A stretch of 64,000 nucleotides of DNA from Marinomonas arctica. GTDB taxonomy: Bacteria; Pseudomonadota; Gammaproteobacteria; Pseudomonadales; Marinomonadaceae. Below, one piece after another: positions 1 through 8,295 of this stretch; positions within the stretch are counted from its first letter, which is position 1; each line of letters starts with the position of its first letter. The stretch is from assembly GCF_003259225.1 (NCBI RefSeq), contig NZ_QHJF01000004.1, forward strand, positions 107,289 to 171,288, read 5' to 3'. Under the pieces are notes generated by a model. That model ran no database searches. It was not told the DNA's origin and saw only the letters and a list, made by a program, of their open reading frames with translations. The translations under genes were made by a program, and so were the position numbers.

Positions 1-1
1 G

Positions 2-1102
2 GTGCGAATTGGTGGTGATGAGTTTGTTCTCTTGCTGCCAGTGTTAGCCAATGATCATGATGAGGCGCAGCACAGGGCAACGATTCTGGCTGAAGTATTG
101 CTGGCGCAGTTGTCTAAAGTATTTCGTTTAGAGCAGACAGATTTGTTCATTTCAGCGAGTATTGGCATCAGTTTGTTTCCCTTTGGCGAGGCCAGTGACT
201 CGCAGATTCTTCGACAAGCAGATACCGCTATGTATGAAGCGAAGAAAAAGGGCCGCAATGGTTTTCGTTTTTACCGTCAAGAAATGCTCCAGCAAATTAC
301 GGATCTTGCTATATTAGAAAAAGCCTTACATGGCGCCATTCATGACAATGAGTTCTATTTAGTCTATCAGCCTCAAGTGAATAATTATGGTGTACTGATT
401 GGTTATGAAGCCTTGTTACGTTGGTTCAATCCTGAGCTTGGCTTTGTATCGCCGGCGCGTTTTATTCCTGTGGCAGAAGAAATCGGTTTGATCTACGAAA
501 TTGGGGACTGGGTGCTAGAAAACGCCTGTCGACAATTGCGAATCTGGCAAGATATGGGGCTTCCACCGTCATTTGAAGGCGTGGCGGTGAATATTAGTCC
601 TTATCAATTTGCACAGGAAGGCTTTGTAAATTCTGTGGAAAAAGTGATGGAGAGTACACAGATTGACCCAAGCTTGTTGGATCTGGAAATAACAGAGGGC
701 ATGCTGGTGGAAAACATTGCCTCGGTGGCGGAAAAAATGTGGCGCTTGAAAGAGCACGGCATTCGCTTTTCGATTGATGATTTTGGAACAGGCTATTCTT
801 CTTTGCGTTATTTGCAGCACTTTCCTATCAATCAACTGAAAATAGATCAAACCTTTGTGCGTGATTTATCAAGTGATCCTAATAGTCATGTTATTACCAA
901 TACTATTGTGTCTATGGCTGAACATATGAATTTATCGGTCTTAGCTGAAGGTGTTGAAAGCACATTTGAGAAAGCTATTTTAGAAAATATAGGCTGTACG
1001 CGTTATCAGGGGTATTACTTTTCGAAACCTGTCAAAGCCGATCTTGCTACCTTATTCTTAAAAGATAACGAGGTGTTTCCCTTCGAGCGCCAAGACGCTT
1101 AG
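2..1102 (+). CDS. GGDEF-EAL cyclic-di-GMP protein (C-terminal part; 5' end outside window)
   Basis: The frame is open at the left edge, so only the end of the gene is seen. The visible protein begins within the diguanylate cyclase domain: GGDEF is intact at visible residues 4-8, so this half could be active. From about residue 105 a full EAL phosphodiesterase domain follows. It has EALLR at 137-141, the NISP asparagine, the ITEG glutamate, DDFGTGYSS (loop 6), the KIDQ lysine, AEGVE and the final QGYYFSKP. All metal and general-base residues I know for active EAL domains appear present. It would act at the inner membrane or in the cytoplasm on cyclic di-GMP. The sensory N-terminus is not visible, so the input signal and the net direction (synthesis or breakdown) cannot be told. 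Confidence 0.9.
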   Translation: MRIGGDEFVLLLPVLANDHDEAQHRATILAEVLLAQLSKVFRLEQTDLFISASIGISLFPFGEASDSQILRQADTAMYEAKKKGRNGFRFYRQEMLQQITDLAILEKALHGAIHDNEFYLVYQPQVNNYGVLIGYEALLRWFNPELGFVSPARFIPVAEEIGLIYEIGDWVLENACRQLRIWQDMGLPPSFEGVAVNISPYQFAQEGFVNSVEKVMESTQIDPSLLDLEITEGMLVENIASVAEKMWRLKEHGIRFSIDDFGTGYSSLRYLQHFPINQLKIDQTFVRDLSSDPNSHVITNTIVSMAEHMNLSVLAEGVESTFEKAILENIGCTRYQGYYFSKPVKADLATLFLKDNEVFPFERQDA

Positions 1103-1210
1103 TCGCGGCATTTTTGGCGCTAAATGTTAGTCATTGTGCGCGTTTTTGCGCCTTACAAGTTGCGTGTACTCTGCGATGATCTATCCACAATAAAAATAAG
1201 GAGAAACGCG

Positions 1211-1720
1211 GTGAAGAAACTGATTGGTGTTGGCGTATTAAGCGTGGTGTTGAGCTCTGGTGTGCAAGCCTTGAGTTTAGAGGGAACATGGTTGCTGCAA
1301 GACGCGGATAATACGCAAGCAAAACTGGATGAAGCGGTGGAAAACGTGGCACAGGAAATGAATTTTTTCATTCGTGCCTTAGCGCGGCCTGTATTACAAA
1401 AACAGACGCAGGTGTGTCAGCAATGGGTATTGGGTTGGCAAACCGAGCGGTTTCTGTGGCAGTGTGATGCAGCCGAAGCTGATGTCATCCCGCTTAGCGC
1501 CAAAGGCGAGGTGGTTAAAAAGGATGAGGAAGGTGTCGAGATATCAGGTACCTACCAGCAAACCAACGATGCGGTGATTCTTGTGCTTGAATCTGAGCGT
1601 GGTAAGCGAACGAACACTTGGCAGCAAGTCAGTGACAACGAGCTATTATTTACGGTCAAATTGGAATCTGAGAAATTACCAACGCCTTTGACTTGGTCTT
1701 TGTCATATCGAAAACAGTAG
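1211..1720 (+). CDS. Small exported protein of unknown function
   Basis: I chose the GTG at 1211 because a good ribosome site (AAGGAG, 1198-1203) sits 7 bases upstream and the product then begins with a typical Sec signal peptide (MKKLIGVGVLSVVLSSGVQA, cut after about residue 20). A longer upstream frame from 1124 lacks this. The mature protein is about 150 residues, starts with SLEGTWLL, and has two cysteines (in QTQVCQQW and LWQCDA). The pattern of short beta-strand-like segments and the opening GTW recall lipocalin-like small periplasmic proteins, but I do not recognise the family. It lies 108 bases after the GGDEF-EAL gene and ends at a strong terminator, so it could be co-transcribed with that gene. 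Confidence 0.7.
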   Translation: MKKLIGVGVLSVVLSSGVQALSLEGTWLLQDADNTQAKLDEAVENVAQEMNFFIRALARPVLQKQTQVCQQWVLGWQTERFLWQCDAAEADVIPLSAKGEVVKKDEEGVEISGTYQQTNDAVILVLESERGKRTNTWQQVSDNELLFTVKLESEKLPTPLTWSLSYRKQ

Positions 1721-1741
1721 ATTGAGCAGGACTAATAAGAA

Positions 1742-1776
1742 AACCCCAATAGGCTACTGTCTATTGGGGCTTTTTA
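1742..1776 (+). terminator. Intrinsic terminator after the small exported protein
   Basis: A 9-bp stem CCCCAATAG / CTATTGGGG (1744-1752 with 1761-1769) and an 8-base loop are followed by a T run at 1771-1775. An A-rich stretch on the left side means it may also stop transcription arriving from ushA on the minus strand. Confidence 0.85.
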
Positions 1777-1808
1777 GTCACCTAAGTGAGGTGACTAAAT
1801 CATTGCAA

Positions 1809-3416
1809 TTAACGTTTCACCGCACCTGTTGGAGCAAATTTTGCACCGTCCAATGGTGAGTTCTTTTGGATGTATTCTACTAATACGTCGGCATCCACAT
1901 AACCTGAGTTGACGTAGTTTGGATGATCGGAAATTTTAGGGTAACCGTCACCACCTGAAGCCGTGTAGTTGTTTACAGCAACGCGATAGGTCTTGTTCAT
2001 GTCCAGTGCTTTGCCAGCCACCATGATGTTGGTGGCTTTGCCGTCTTTTAGTGTCAACGAAACACCGTCAAATTGCGCAAAGGCCCCAGTGCCTGCTTGT
2101 TTTGCGGCAGCAGCAGAAAGGTAATCTGTTAGCTCAGTGGCGCTGAAGTCGACATAAGACACCATGTTACCAAAAGGTTGTACCTTCAATACGCTCTTGT
2201 AAGTAACAATGCCTTTTTCTAGATTATCGCGAATACCGCCAGAGTTCATGATGCCAATGTCCGCATTCACTTTCTGTTTCATAGCCAATGCAATCAGATT
2301 GCCTAAATTGGTTTCTTGGTTACGAACTTGGTCTCGGTCACCAACAAAGTCAGCGCTTGAGAAGCCAACTTCAACATTCAATCCTTGCTGACCTTTTTCT
2401 TGGAAAGGCGTTAGCATCGCCAGCATGGTTGGGTCTTGAGGAATTTCTTCTTCAATGAAAACACGCTCAGATTTGCCATCTGCTGTGGTGACTTTTTTCT
2501 TCAAGTTTACTGGGATCAGCTCGTATTCAGACCATACAATGGCACCGTTTTTATAGACAAAATCTAAACGGCCAACGTATTTACCCCATTCATGTGCTTG
2601 TAGAATAAGGGTGCCATTTTGTTCGTCTGGCTGGGTCAGAGGGTTTTGTGAATGACCACCGACAATGACATCAATGCCTGGTACTGTGCGAGCTAAAGTG
2701 ACATCACCTGGTGCGTTGCCACCGTAGTTGCCGTCTTGGTAGTGTCCCATGTGAGTCACTGCAATGACGAGATCTGCTTTTTTACGCAGCTCAGGAATCA
2801 GGGTTTTGGCAACGCTAATTGGCGATTCAATTTTGATGCCTTCAAGGAACTCTGGGTTGCCCAGTTTCACCGTATCGTCTGTGGTGAAGCCCACAACCGC
2901 AATTTTTAGATCGTCAACTTGGAAAATTTTATAGGCGTCAAACAAAGGTTTGCCTGTCTTCGCATCTAAAATATTCGCTGAAAGGAAAGGGAAACCGGCC
3001 CATTCTTGTTGTTTTTTAAGAACGGAAAGCGGATTATCAAACTCGTGGTTGCCCAACGCCATGGCATCGTATTTCAACATCTTCATACCGCGGAAGTCTG
3101 GCTCTGCGTCTTGCAGATCCGACTCTGGCACACCCGTATTAATGTCGCCACCCGAAAGTAATAAAGAATTGCCGTTGTCCAGTGCCACTTCTTCGCGGAT
3201 ATTATCGACCAAGGTTTTACGAGCGGCCATGCCGTATTCGCCATTACTGTTTTGCCAGAAACGTCCATGATGGTCATTGGTATGCAATATGGTGACTTTG
3301 TATTCTTTGTCTTCTTGCCAGTCGGGTTTTTGCGGTCCCATCATAGAGCAGGCTGTCAAAGACAGAGCGACGCCAGTTACCGCAATATGCGTGATAAAAC
3401 GCTGGTTTAATTTCAT
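1809..3416 (-). CDS. ushA: 5'-nucleotidase / UDP-sugar hydrolase lipoprotein (UshA/NutA family)
   Basis: A 535-residue enzyme that removes phosphate from nucleotides (and hydrolyses UDP-sugars in UshA) outside the inner membrane, feeding nucleoside and phosphate salvage. The N-terminus is a lipoprotein signal with lipobox LTAC (Cys about residue 23), so the product should be lipid-anchored, like Vibrio NutA and unlike soluble E. coli UshA. The metallophosphoesterase domain (about 40-260) shows LHTNDHHGRF, the SGGD metal ligand, ALGNHEFD and VGGHSQNPL. The C-terminal substrate domain (about 360-510) shows NSGGIRDN and the stacking-loop ASGGDGYPK. Length fits the family (about 550). AAGGA upstream of ATG 3416 supports the start. 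It is transcribed alone, separated from the sugar transporter by a terminator. Confidence 0.92.
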   Translation of the reverse strand: MKLNQRFITHIAVTGVALSLTACSMMGPQKPDWQEDKEYKVTILHTNDHHGRFWQNSNGEYGMAARKTLVDNIREEVALDNGNSLLLSGGDINTGVPESDLQDAEPDFRGMKMLKYDAMALGNHEFDNPLSVLKKQQEWAGFPFLSANILDAKTGKPLFDAYKIFQVDDLKIAVVGFTTDDTVKLGNPEFLEGIKIESPISVAKTLIPELRKKADLVIAVTHMGHYQDGNYGGNAPGDVTLARTVPGIDVIVGGHSQNPLTQPDEQNGTLILQAHEWGKYVGRLDFVYKNGAIVWSEYELIPVNLKKKVTTADGKSERVFIEEEIPQDPTMLAMLTPFQEKGQQGLNVEVGFSSADFVGDRDQVRNQETNLGNLIALAMKQKVNADIGIMNSGGIRDNLEKGIVTYKSVLKVQPFGNMVSYVDFSATELTDYLSAAAAKQAGTGAFAQFDGVSLTLKDGKATNIMVAGKALDMNKTYRVAVNNYTASGGDGYPKISDHPNYVNSGYVDADVLVEYIQKNSPLDGAKFAPTGAVKR

Positions 3417-3591
3417 GGTTTGGTTCCTTTACATGATATTAGTCGATATTACTTTGAGTCGAGATAATCAAATGCCACTTAGCACGTCGCTTTTTTGATT
3501 ACAGTTTTTAAAATGTATCTCATATTTATGACAAGTTCGAGAGACTGTGCAGTAATTTTGACCATTTGTGCAATAACAGGGGGTTTTAGGC

Positions 3592-3634
3592 AAAAAAAAG
3601 CCTGTGGTTAGGAGATAGACTCCGCCACAGGCTT
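3592..3634 (-). terminator. Intrinsic terminator of the gts operon
   Basis: Read on the minus strand: AAGCCTGTGG, a 17-base loop, CCACAGGCT, then a run of T (complement of 3592-3598). It lies 33 bases beyond the stop of the ATPase gene and ends the gtsABCD transcript before ushA. Confidence 0.88.
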
Positions 3635-3666
3635 GCTTAACGGCAAATAGTTACATCAATCTATGT

Positions 3667-4776
3667 TTAGGCATCAAGGCGTTTGCCCGATTCCTTATCA
3701 AATACCACGGCTTTTGATGTATCGAACATCATTTTGATAATGGATCCTGCAGCAGCAGGGTACATTGGGTTGGAACGACAGTTGATTTCGGCATTATTAA
3801 CACGAGTCAGAATCATGGTGTCGGCGCCCATCGGTTCTGTCACTTCCACTTCTACATCCGTGGTGGTCACAAAAGGTTGGCCTTCTTTGTGTGGTTGAGG
3901 CTCGGTAATCATTTCAGGGCGTAGGCCAAGTAAGATGGTTTTACCCACATGATCTTTTAGTGACTCTGGTTTGGGAAATGGTAGAGCAACCGTGGTGCTG
4001 GTGGCCAACTCCAACATTGGCGTGCCATTTTGTTCGATTACTTTTGCCGGAATGAAGTTCATCGCTGGTGACCCCATGAATCCCGCCACGAATAAATTCG
4101 CAGGGTTATCGTAGATTTCTTGTGGTGTGCCAAGCTGTTGAACTTGTCCATCTTTCATGACGGCGATGCGATCGGCCAAGGTCATGGCTTCGATCTGATC
4201 GTGTGTTACATAAACGATGGTGGTGCCAAGCTTTTTATGCAGCTTCTTGATCTCCGTACGCATCTCTACACGCAATTTAGCGTCTAGGTTAGACAATGGC
4301 TCATCAAACAAGTAAAGCTGAGGGCGACGCGCTAAGGCACGCCCCATGGCGACACGCTGACGTTGACCACCAGACAATTGCGCTGGTTTACGGTCAAGTA
4401 GGTGACTAATTTGCAACAGTTCTGCTACGCGTTGAACTTCAACGTCACGCTCTGCTTTTGGGACTTTGCGCATTTCCAAACCGAAAGAGATGTTTTGTTC
4501 TACGGTCATGTTGGGGTACAAAGCATAGGACTGAAACACCATCGCAATATCACGATCTTTTGGGCTGGTGTAAGTCACGTCTTTGTCGGCAATCAGGATG
4601 CGACCTTCTGTTACGTCCTCAAGGCCAGCAATCGAATTCATCAGTGTGGATTTACCACAACCAGAAGGCCCAACTAGAATGAGGAATTCACCGGTTTTGA
4701 TGGAAATATTGATGCCTTTCAAAATCTCTGTGTTGCCGTAGCGCTTTTTAACATTATCAATGACGAGGTTTGCCAT
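3667..4776 (-). CDS. gtsD: Sugar ABC importer ATP-binding protein (MalK/UgpC family)
   Basis: A 369-residue ATPase that energises the adjacent sugar permease from the cytoplasmic face. The nucleotide-binding domain carries Walker A GPSGCGKST (about 37-45), Q-loop FQSYALYP, signature LSGGQRQR, Walker B LYLFDEPLSNLD and the switch histidine in YVTHDQ. A C-terminal OB/TOBE regulatory region (about 240-369) marks the MalK/UgpC class of carbohydrate importers. The ATG has GGAG 8 bases upstream. It is the last gene of the minus-strand operon gtsA-B-C-D, the same order as the Pseudomonas glucose system. Sugar specificity is inferred from this order and from the binding protein, not from the ATPase itself. 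Confidence 0.92.
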   Translation of the reverse strand: MANLVIDNVKKRYGNTEILKGINISIKTGEFLILVGPSGCGKSTLMNSIAGLEDVTEGRILIADKDVTYTSPKDRDIAMVFQSYALYPNMTVEQNISFGLEMRKVPKAERDVEVQRVAELLQISHLLDRKPAQLSGGQRQRVAMGRALARRPQLYLFDEPLSNLDAKLRVEMRTEIKKLHKKLGTTIVYVTHDQIEAMTLADRIAVMKDGQVQQLGTPQEIYDNPANLFVAGFMGSPAMNFIPAKVIEQNGTPMLELATSTTVALPFPKPESLKDHVGKTILLGLRPEMITEPQPHKEGQPFVTTTDVEVEVTEPMGADTMILTRVNNAEINCRSNPMYPAAAGSIIKMMFDTSKAVVFDKESGKRLDA

Positions 4777-4866
4777 GTTATTACTCCAAATTTTGTCTAA
4801 TCACTGGTGCGGTGTTCGGTGGAAGGCACGAGTGCATTTTTATTTTCTGGTCCGTTTAAACCGCGA

Positions 4867-5751
4867 TTAGCCTTTTACTGCTCCAGCGGTTAAGCCACGG
4901 ACGAAGTATTTTCCGGCGAACACGTAAACCGCCAGTGTCGGTAGCGCCGCGATAATGGCAGCAGCCATATCCACGTTATACTCTTTACCGCCGAAGCTGG
5001 TGTTGACTAAGTTGTTCAAGGCAACAGTGACTGGTTGCGTATCAAAACCAGAGAAGGCCACGCCAAATAAGAAGTCATTCCAAATTTGTGTAAACTGCCA
5101 AATGACCGTTACGACGATAATAGGCGTCGAAACTGGCAAAATGATGCGATAGAAAATGGTAAAGAAACCAGCACCATCTAAACGCGCCGCTTTGACCAAT
5201 TCACTTGGAATGGACTGGTAGAAGTTACGGAAGAACAGCGTCGTAAACGCCACCCCATATACGACGTGAACAAATACTAAGCCGGACGCTGTATTGGCGA
5301 TGCCTAACCAGCCGAGAGTTTGCGCCATTGGCAACAAAATCACTTGGAAGGGGATAAAACAACCCACCAACATAGCAGCAAAGAACAAGTCACTGCCACG
5401 GAATTTCCATAAAGAAATAACATAGCCGTTAATGGCGCCGACTAAAGTAGAAATCGCTACCGCAGGCAACACAATCTGAAACGAGTTCATAAAGTATGGC
5501 GAAATCCCACCACAGCTACTGCCCGTACAAGCGCTTGACCACGCTTTTGCCCAAGAATCAAAATTCAATGCCGCTGGCAGGGAAAGTAGGTTACCGGTAC
5601 GGATTTCTTCAACGTCTTTTAAAGACGTAATCAACATGACGATAAAAGGGATAAGGTAAAACGCCGCAGCCACTAATAACACTGTGTATAGGGCAACGCG
5701 TAAGGCTTTATCCACGCCTGAGGTTTTGCGACCGATAGCGTTATTACTCAT
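4867..5751 (-). CDS. gtsC: Sugar ABC importer permease (MalG-type)
   Basis: A 294-residue inner-membrane permease with six predicted helices; the first is about residues 17-38. The EAA-loop motif, which docks with the ATPase, is ELVKAARLDGAGFFTIFYRI in the last third. The protein ends in the family-typical FVRGLTAGAVKG. It has a short cysteine-containing periplasmic loop (CTGSSCGG) after the first helix that could hold a disulfide. The start overlaps the stop of the partner permease gene by 8 bases and has GAGG upstream, so the two permeases should be translationally coupled. By analogy with MalFG it forms the heterodimeric pore with the next protein. Confidence 0.9.
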   Translation of the reverse strand: MSNNAIGRKTSGVDKALRVALYTVLLVAAAFYLIPFIVMLITSLKDVEEIRTGNLLSLPAALNFDSWAKAWSSACTGSSCGGISPYFMNSFQIVLPAVAISTLVGAINGYVISLWKFRGSDLFFAAMLVGCFIPFQVILLPMAQTLGWLGIANTASGLVFVHVVYGVAFTTLFFRNFYQSIPSELVKAARLDGAGFFTIFYRIILPVSTPIIVVTVIWQFTQIWNDFLFGVAFSGFDTQPVTVALNNLVNTSFGGKEYNVDMAAAIIAALPTLAVYVFAGKYFVRGLTAGAVKG

Positions 5752-6673
5752 GGCGTTTACCTCGCAATTCAGAGTACAAATAAGGAACCAAAATGGCCAA
5801 TACGCAACCCAACATCACCATGGCAGAAGCCGAGCCTAAGCCGATTTGGCTTCGTGTAAAGGTATAGGTATACATGAAGTTAGCCGGTAAATCAGACGCG
5901 TAACCCGGGCCACCATTAGTCAACGCGGCCACCAAGTCGAAGCTCTTAATCGCGATGTGCGACAGAACCACCAAGGCACTGAAGAACACAGGCTTTAATG
6001 AAGGCAAAATAATACGGCGATAGGTTGTGAATGTGCTGGCACCGTCAAGATGAGCGGCTTTAATAAGGTCGCCATCAACACCACGAAGGCCAGCTAAAAA
6101 CAACGCCATGACGAAGCCGGATGCTTGCCATACTGCCGCAATGACCAAACAGTAAACCACCATATCGGGGTTAATCAGCCAGTCGAACTTGAAGTTGACG
6201 AAACCAAAATCAACCATCATTTTTTCTAGACCGTTGGTTGGGTTAAGCAACCATTTCCACGCGGTACCAGTAACAATGAAGGAAATCGCCATCGGATAAA
6301 GGTAAATAGTACGGATTGCGCCTTCGGCACGAATTTTTTGGTCCAAGAAGATGGCGAGTGTCACGCCAAGGAACAAACAAATAAAAATAAACAAACCACC
6401 GAAGATGCCAAGGTTGGTTAGGGCTACCATCCAGCGGTCGTTATTGAAAAGACGCTCGTATTGTTCGAAGCCGACAAAATTGTACGACGGCAACATACGA
6501 GAGCCTGTAAAAGACAGTACGGCTGTCCAAATCATATAGCCGTAGATGCACACCAAGGTAACCAGTACCGTTGGGGCCATGACGATTTTCGGCATCCAAT
6601 CGGCCAAACTTAGGCGTGCAGGACGTCCTGACTGAGTCTGCCCTGACCCAGAATTGGCGGCTTTAGTGTTCAT
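5744..6673 (-). CDS. gtsB: Sugar ABC importer permease (MalF-type)
   Basis: A 309-residue inner-membrane permease with about six helices after a polar N-terminal tail of about 25 residues rich in Ser, Gly and Gln. The EAA-like cytoplasmic loop is DLIKAAHLDGASTFTTYRRI. It pairs with the MalG-type permease encoded just downstream with an 8-base overlap. The start (ATG at 6673) has only a weak ribosome site. A hairpin lies between this gene and the binding-protein gene upstream, which could lower permease expression relative to the binding protein. Confidence 0.9.
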   Translation of the reverse strand: MNTKAANSGSGQTQSGRPARLSLADWMPKIVMAPTVLVTLVCIYGYMIWTAVLSFTGSRMLPSYNFVGFEQYERLFNNDRWMVALTNLGIFGGLFIFICLFLGVTLAIFLDQKIRAEGAIRTIYLYPMAISFIVTGTAWKWLLNPTNGLEKMMVDFGFVNFKFDWLINPDMVVYCLVIAAVWQASGFVMALFLAGLRGVDGDLIKAAHLDGASTFTTYRRIILPSLKPVFFSALVVLSHIAIKSFDLVAALTNGGPGYASDLPANFMYTYTFTRSQIGLGSASAMVMLGCVLAILVPYLYSELRGKRHE

Positions 6674-6706
6674 AGTTGATGCTTCACTATTTGGAGATAT
6701 TAAGAA

Positions 6707-6730
6707 GAGGTTGGCCAGAAGACCAACCTC
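6707..6730 (-). terminator. Hairpin between gtsA and gtsB (attenuator or mRNA-stabilising stem)
   Basis: A perfect 8-bp stem, GAGGTTGG / CCAACCTC, with an 8-base loop lies 39 bases after the binding-protein stop codon. On the minus strand only TTCTT follows, not a clean T run. So it is a poor intrinsic terminator but a plausible 3'-end stabiliser for the gtsA part of the transcript. Confidence 0.55.
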
Positions 6731-6769
6731 GTATGCTTACTGCAAACTAGGTGCTTGCAGGGGTAGATC

Positions 6770-8017
6770 TTACATACTGGCTTTAACAGCGCGAGCTAGC
6801 TTGTCTACGGCTTCTTTAGAAGTCATCGCTTCGTCATTGAAGAAGTTAGTCACTACGTCAAAGATAGCGCCTTGCACCATTGAGTTCACAGCCATGCCGT
6901 GAGCCATACTTGGTACTAGGTTGCCTGTTGTAGAGCTGGCTAGGAACGCATCCATAGAAGCGTGTGCACAAGTGTCAAACTTCTCGCGAGGCATATTCAA
7001 GCGAACTGGAATAGAGCCTTTGTTCAAGTTAAATGTTTCTTGGAACTTAGGTTCAAGAATCAAACGAGCAAGGTCTTTTTGCGCTGCTTGTTTGTCTTTA
7101 CCGTCTACTGTAAACATGGCTAGAGAGTCGATGTTGAAAGTAAACGCACCGCTAGTGCCTGGTGCTGGGTAACAAACGTAATCGATGCCTGCTTTTTTGC
7201 CAGCAGCAGTAAATTCGCCTTTCGCCCAGTCGCCCATGATTTGCATCGCTGCTTCACCATTGATAACCATGGATGTTGCAACGTTCCAATCACGGCCAGA
7301 GAAACCTGGGTCAACGAATTCACGCATTTGCTTGAAAGTGTCAAACACGTCAATCATGTCTTGGCTACGTAGAGTGGTGTCAGACAAACCGATGAACGCA
7401 CTGTTATAGAAGCGAGCGCCTTTAGACAAAGCAATGGCTTCGAATAACGTGGCGTCTTGCCAGTTTTGGCCGCCATGAGCAAGTGGTGTGAAACCCGCTG
7501 CTTTGATTTTTTTCGCTTCTACAATGAATTGTTCCCATGTTGTTGGGATAGACGCACCTGATTTACGGAATACTTCAGGGTTCGCCCACATCCAGTTTAC
7601 ACGGTGAACGTTGACTGGTGCCGCTACGTAGTGGCCGTCGTATTTCATTGTGTTACTAACAACTTGAGGAAGGATGACATCCCACTCGCCCGCTTTAGCA
7701 ACATCATCGAGATTGGTTAGGAAACCTAGGTCACCCCATTCTTGAATGGTTGGGCCTTTGATTTGAGCCGCGGAAGGAGGATTGCCAGAAATAGCACGAG
7801 ATTTTAGAACGGTCATAGCAGATTCACCACCACCACCGGCGACTGCGAAGTCTTTCCAAGTGTGGCCAGCGCCTACCATTTCTTCTTTAAGTACATTGAT
7901 CGCAGCGGCTTCGCCACCTGATGTCCACCAATGTAGAACTTCTACTTCACCAGCCTGAGCGGTTGCGGCAGCTAGAGAAAGTGCAACTGTGGTTAAACCG
8001 AAAGCAATTTTTTTCAT
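6770..8017 (-). CDS. gtsA: Periplasmic sugar-binding protein of glucose/mannose-type ABC importer
   Basis: A 415-residue extracellular solute-binding protein (family 1) that captures the sugar in the periplasm. I set the start at the ATG at 8017, not the frame opening at 8050, because AAAGG precedes it and the product then has a clean Sec signal (MKKIAFGLTTVALSLAAATAQA). The mature start EVEVLHWWTSGGEAAAINVL matches what I remember of Pseudomonas GtsA, and this is the main reason for the glucose/mannose assignment. It is the first gene of gtsA-B-C-D. The two-component system directly upstream on the same strand has the same relative position as GtrS/GltR in Pseudomonas. The 278-base gap upstream should hold the promoter, but I could not define it. 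Confidence 0.9.
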   Translation of the reverse strand: MKKIAFGLTTVALSLAAATAQAGEVEVLHWWTSGGEAAAINVLKEEMVGAGHTWKDFAVAGGGGESAMTVLKSRAISGNPPSAAQIKGPTIQEWGDLGFLTNLDDVAKAGEWDVILPQVVSNTMKYDGHYVAAPVNVHRVNWMWANPEVFRKSGASIPTTWEQFIVEAKKIKAAGFTPLAHGGQNWQDATLFEAIALSKGARFYNSAFIGLSDTTLRSQDMIDVFDTFKQMREFVDPGFSGRDWNVATSMVINGEAAMQIMGDWAKGEFTAAGKKAGIDYVCYPAPGTSGAFTFNIDSLAMFTVDGKDKQAAQKDLARLILEPKFQETFNLNKGSIPVRLNMPREKFDTCAHASMDAFLASSTTGNLVPSMAHGMAVNSMVQGAIFDVVTNFFNDEAMTSKEAVDKLARAVKASM

Positions 8018-8295
8018 GATAGTAACCTTTGTTATTGTTATGTCGTCCAATCAAATACAGAAACTGTTTTGATGTTGCGTTATTTTCTATATCGACGTCG
8101 CCGTCTGATCAGTCAGTGTAAGCGCACGTTCGAGTTATAGAATTTAGCAAAGGATATGACAAGAGAGGGTAAAATAGAGCAACCTATTGTAACAAAGTCT
8201 TGCAAGGGGATTGTTTATTTGATCATTTCTTGCTTTTTAAATGACGATTTATTGCATTTTACCCTGAACAAAAACGCTTGTTATGTTTTCAATAC

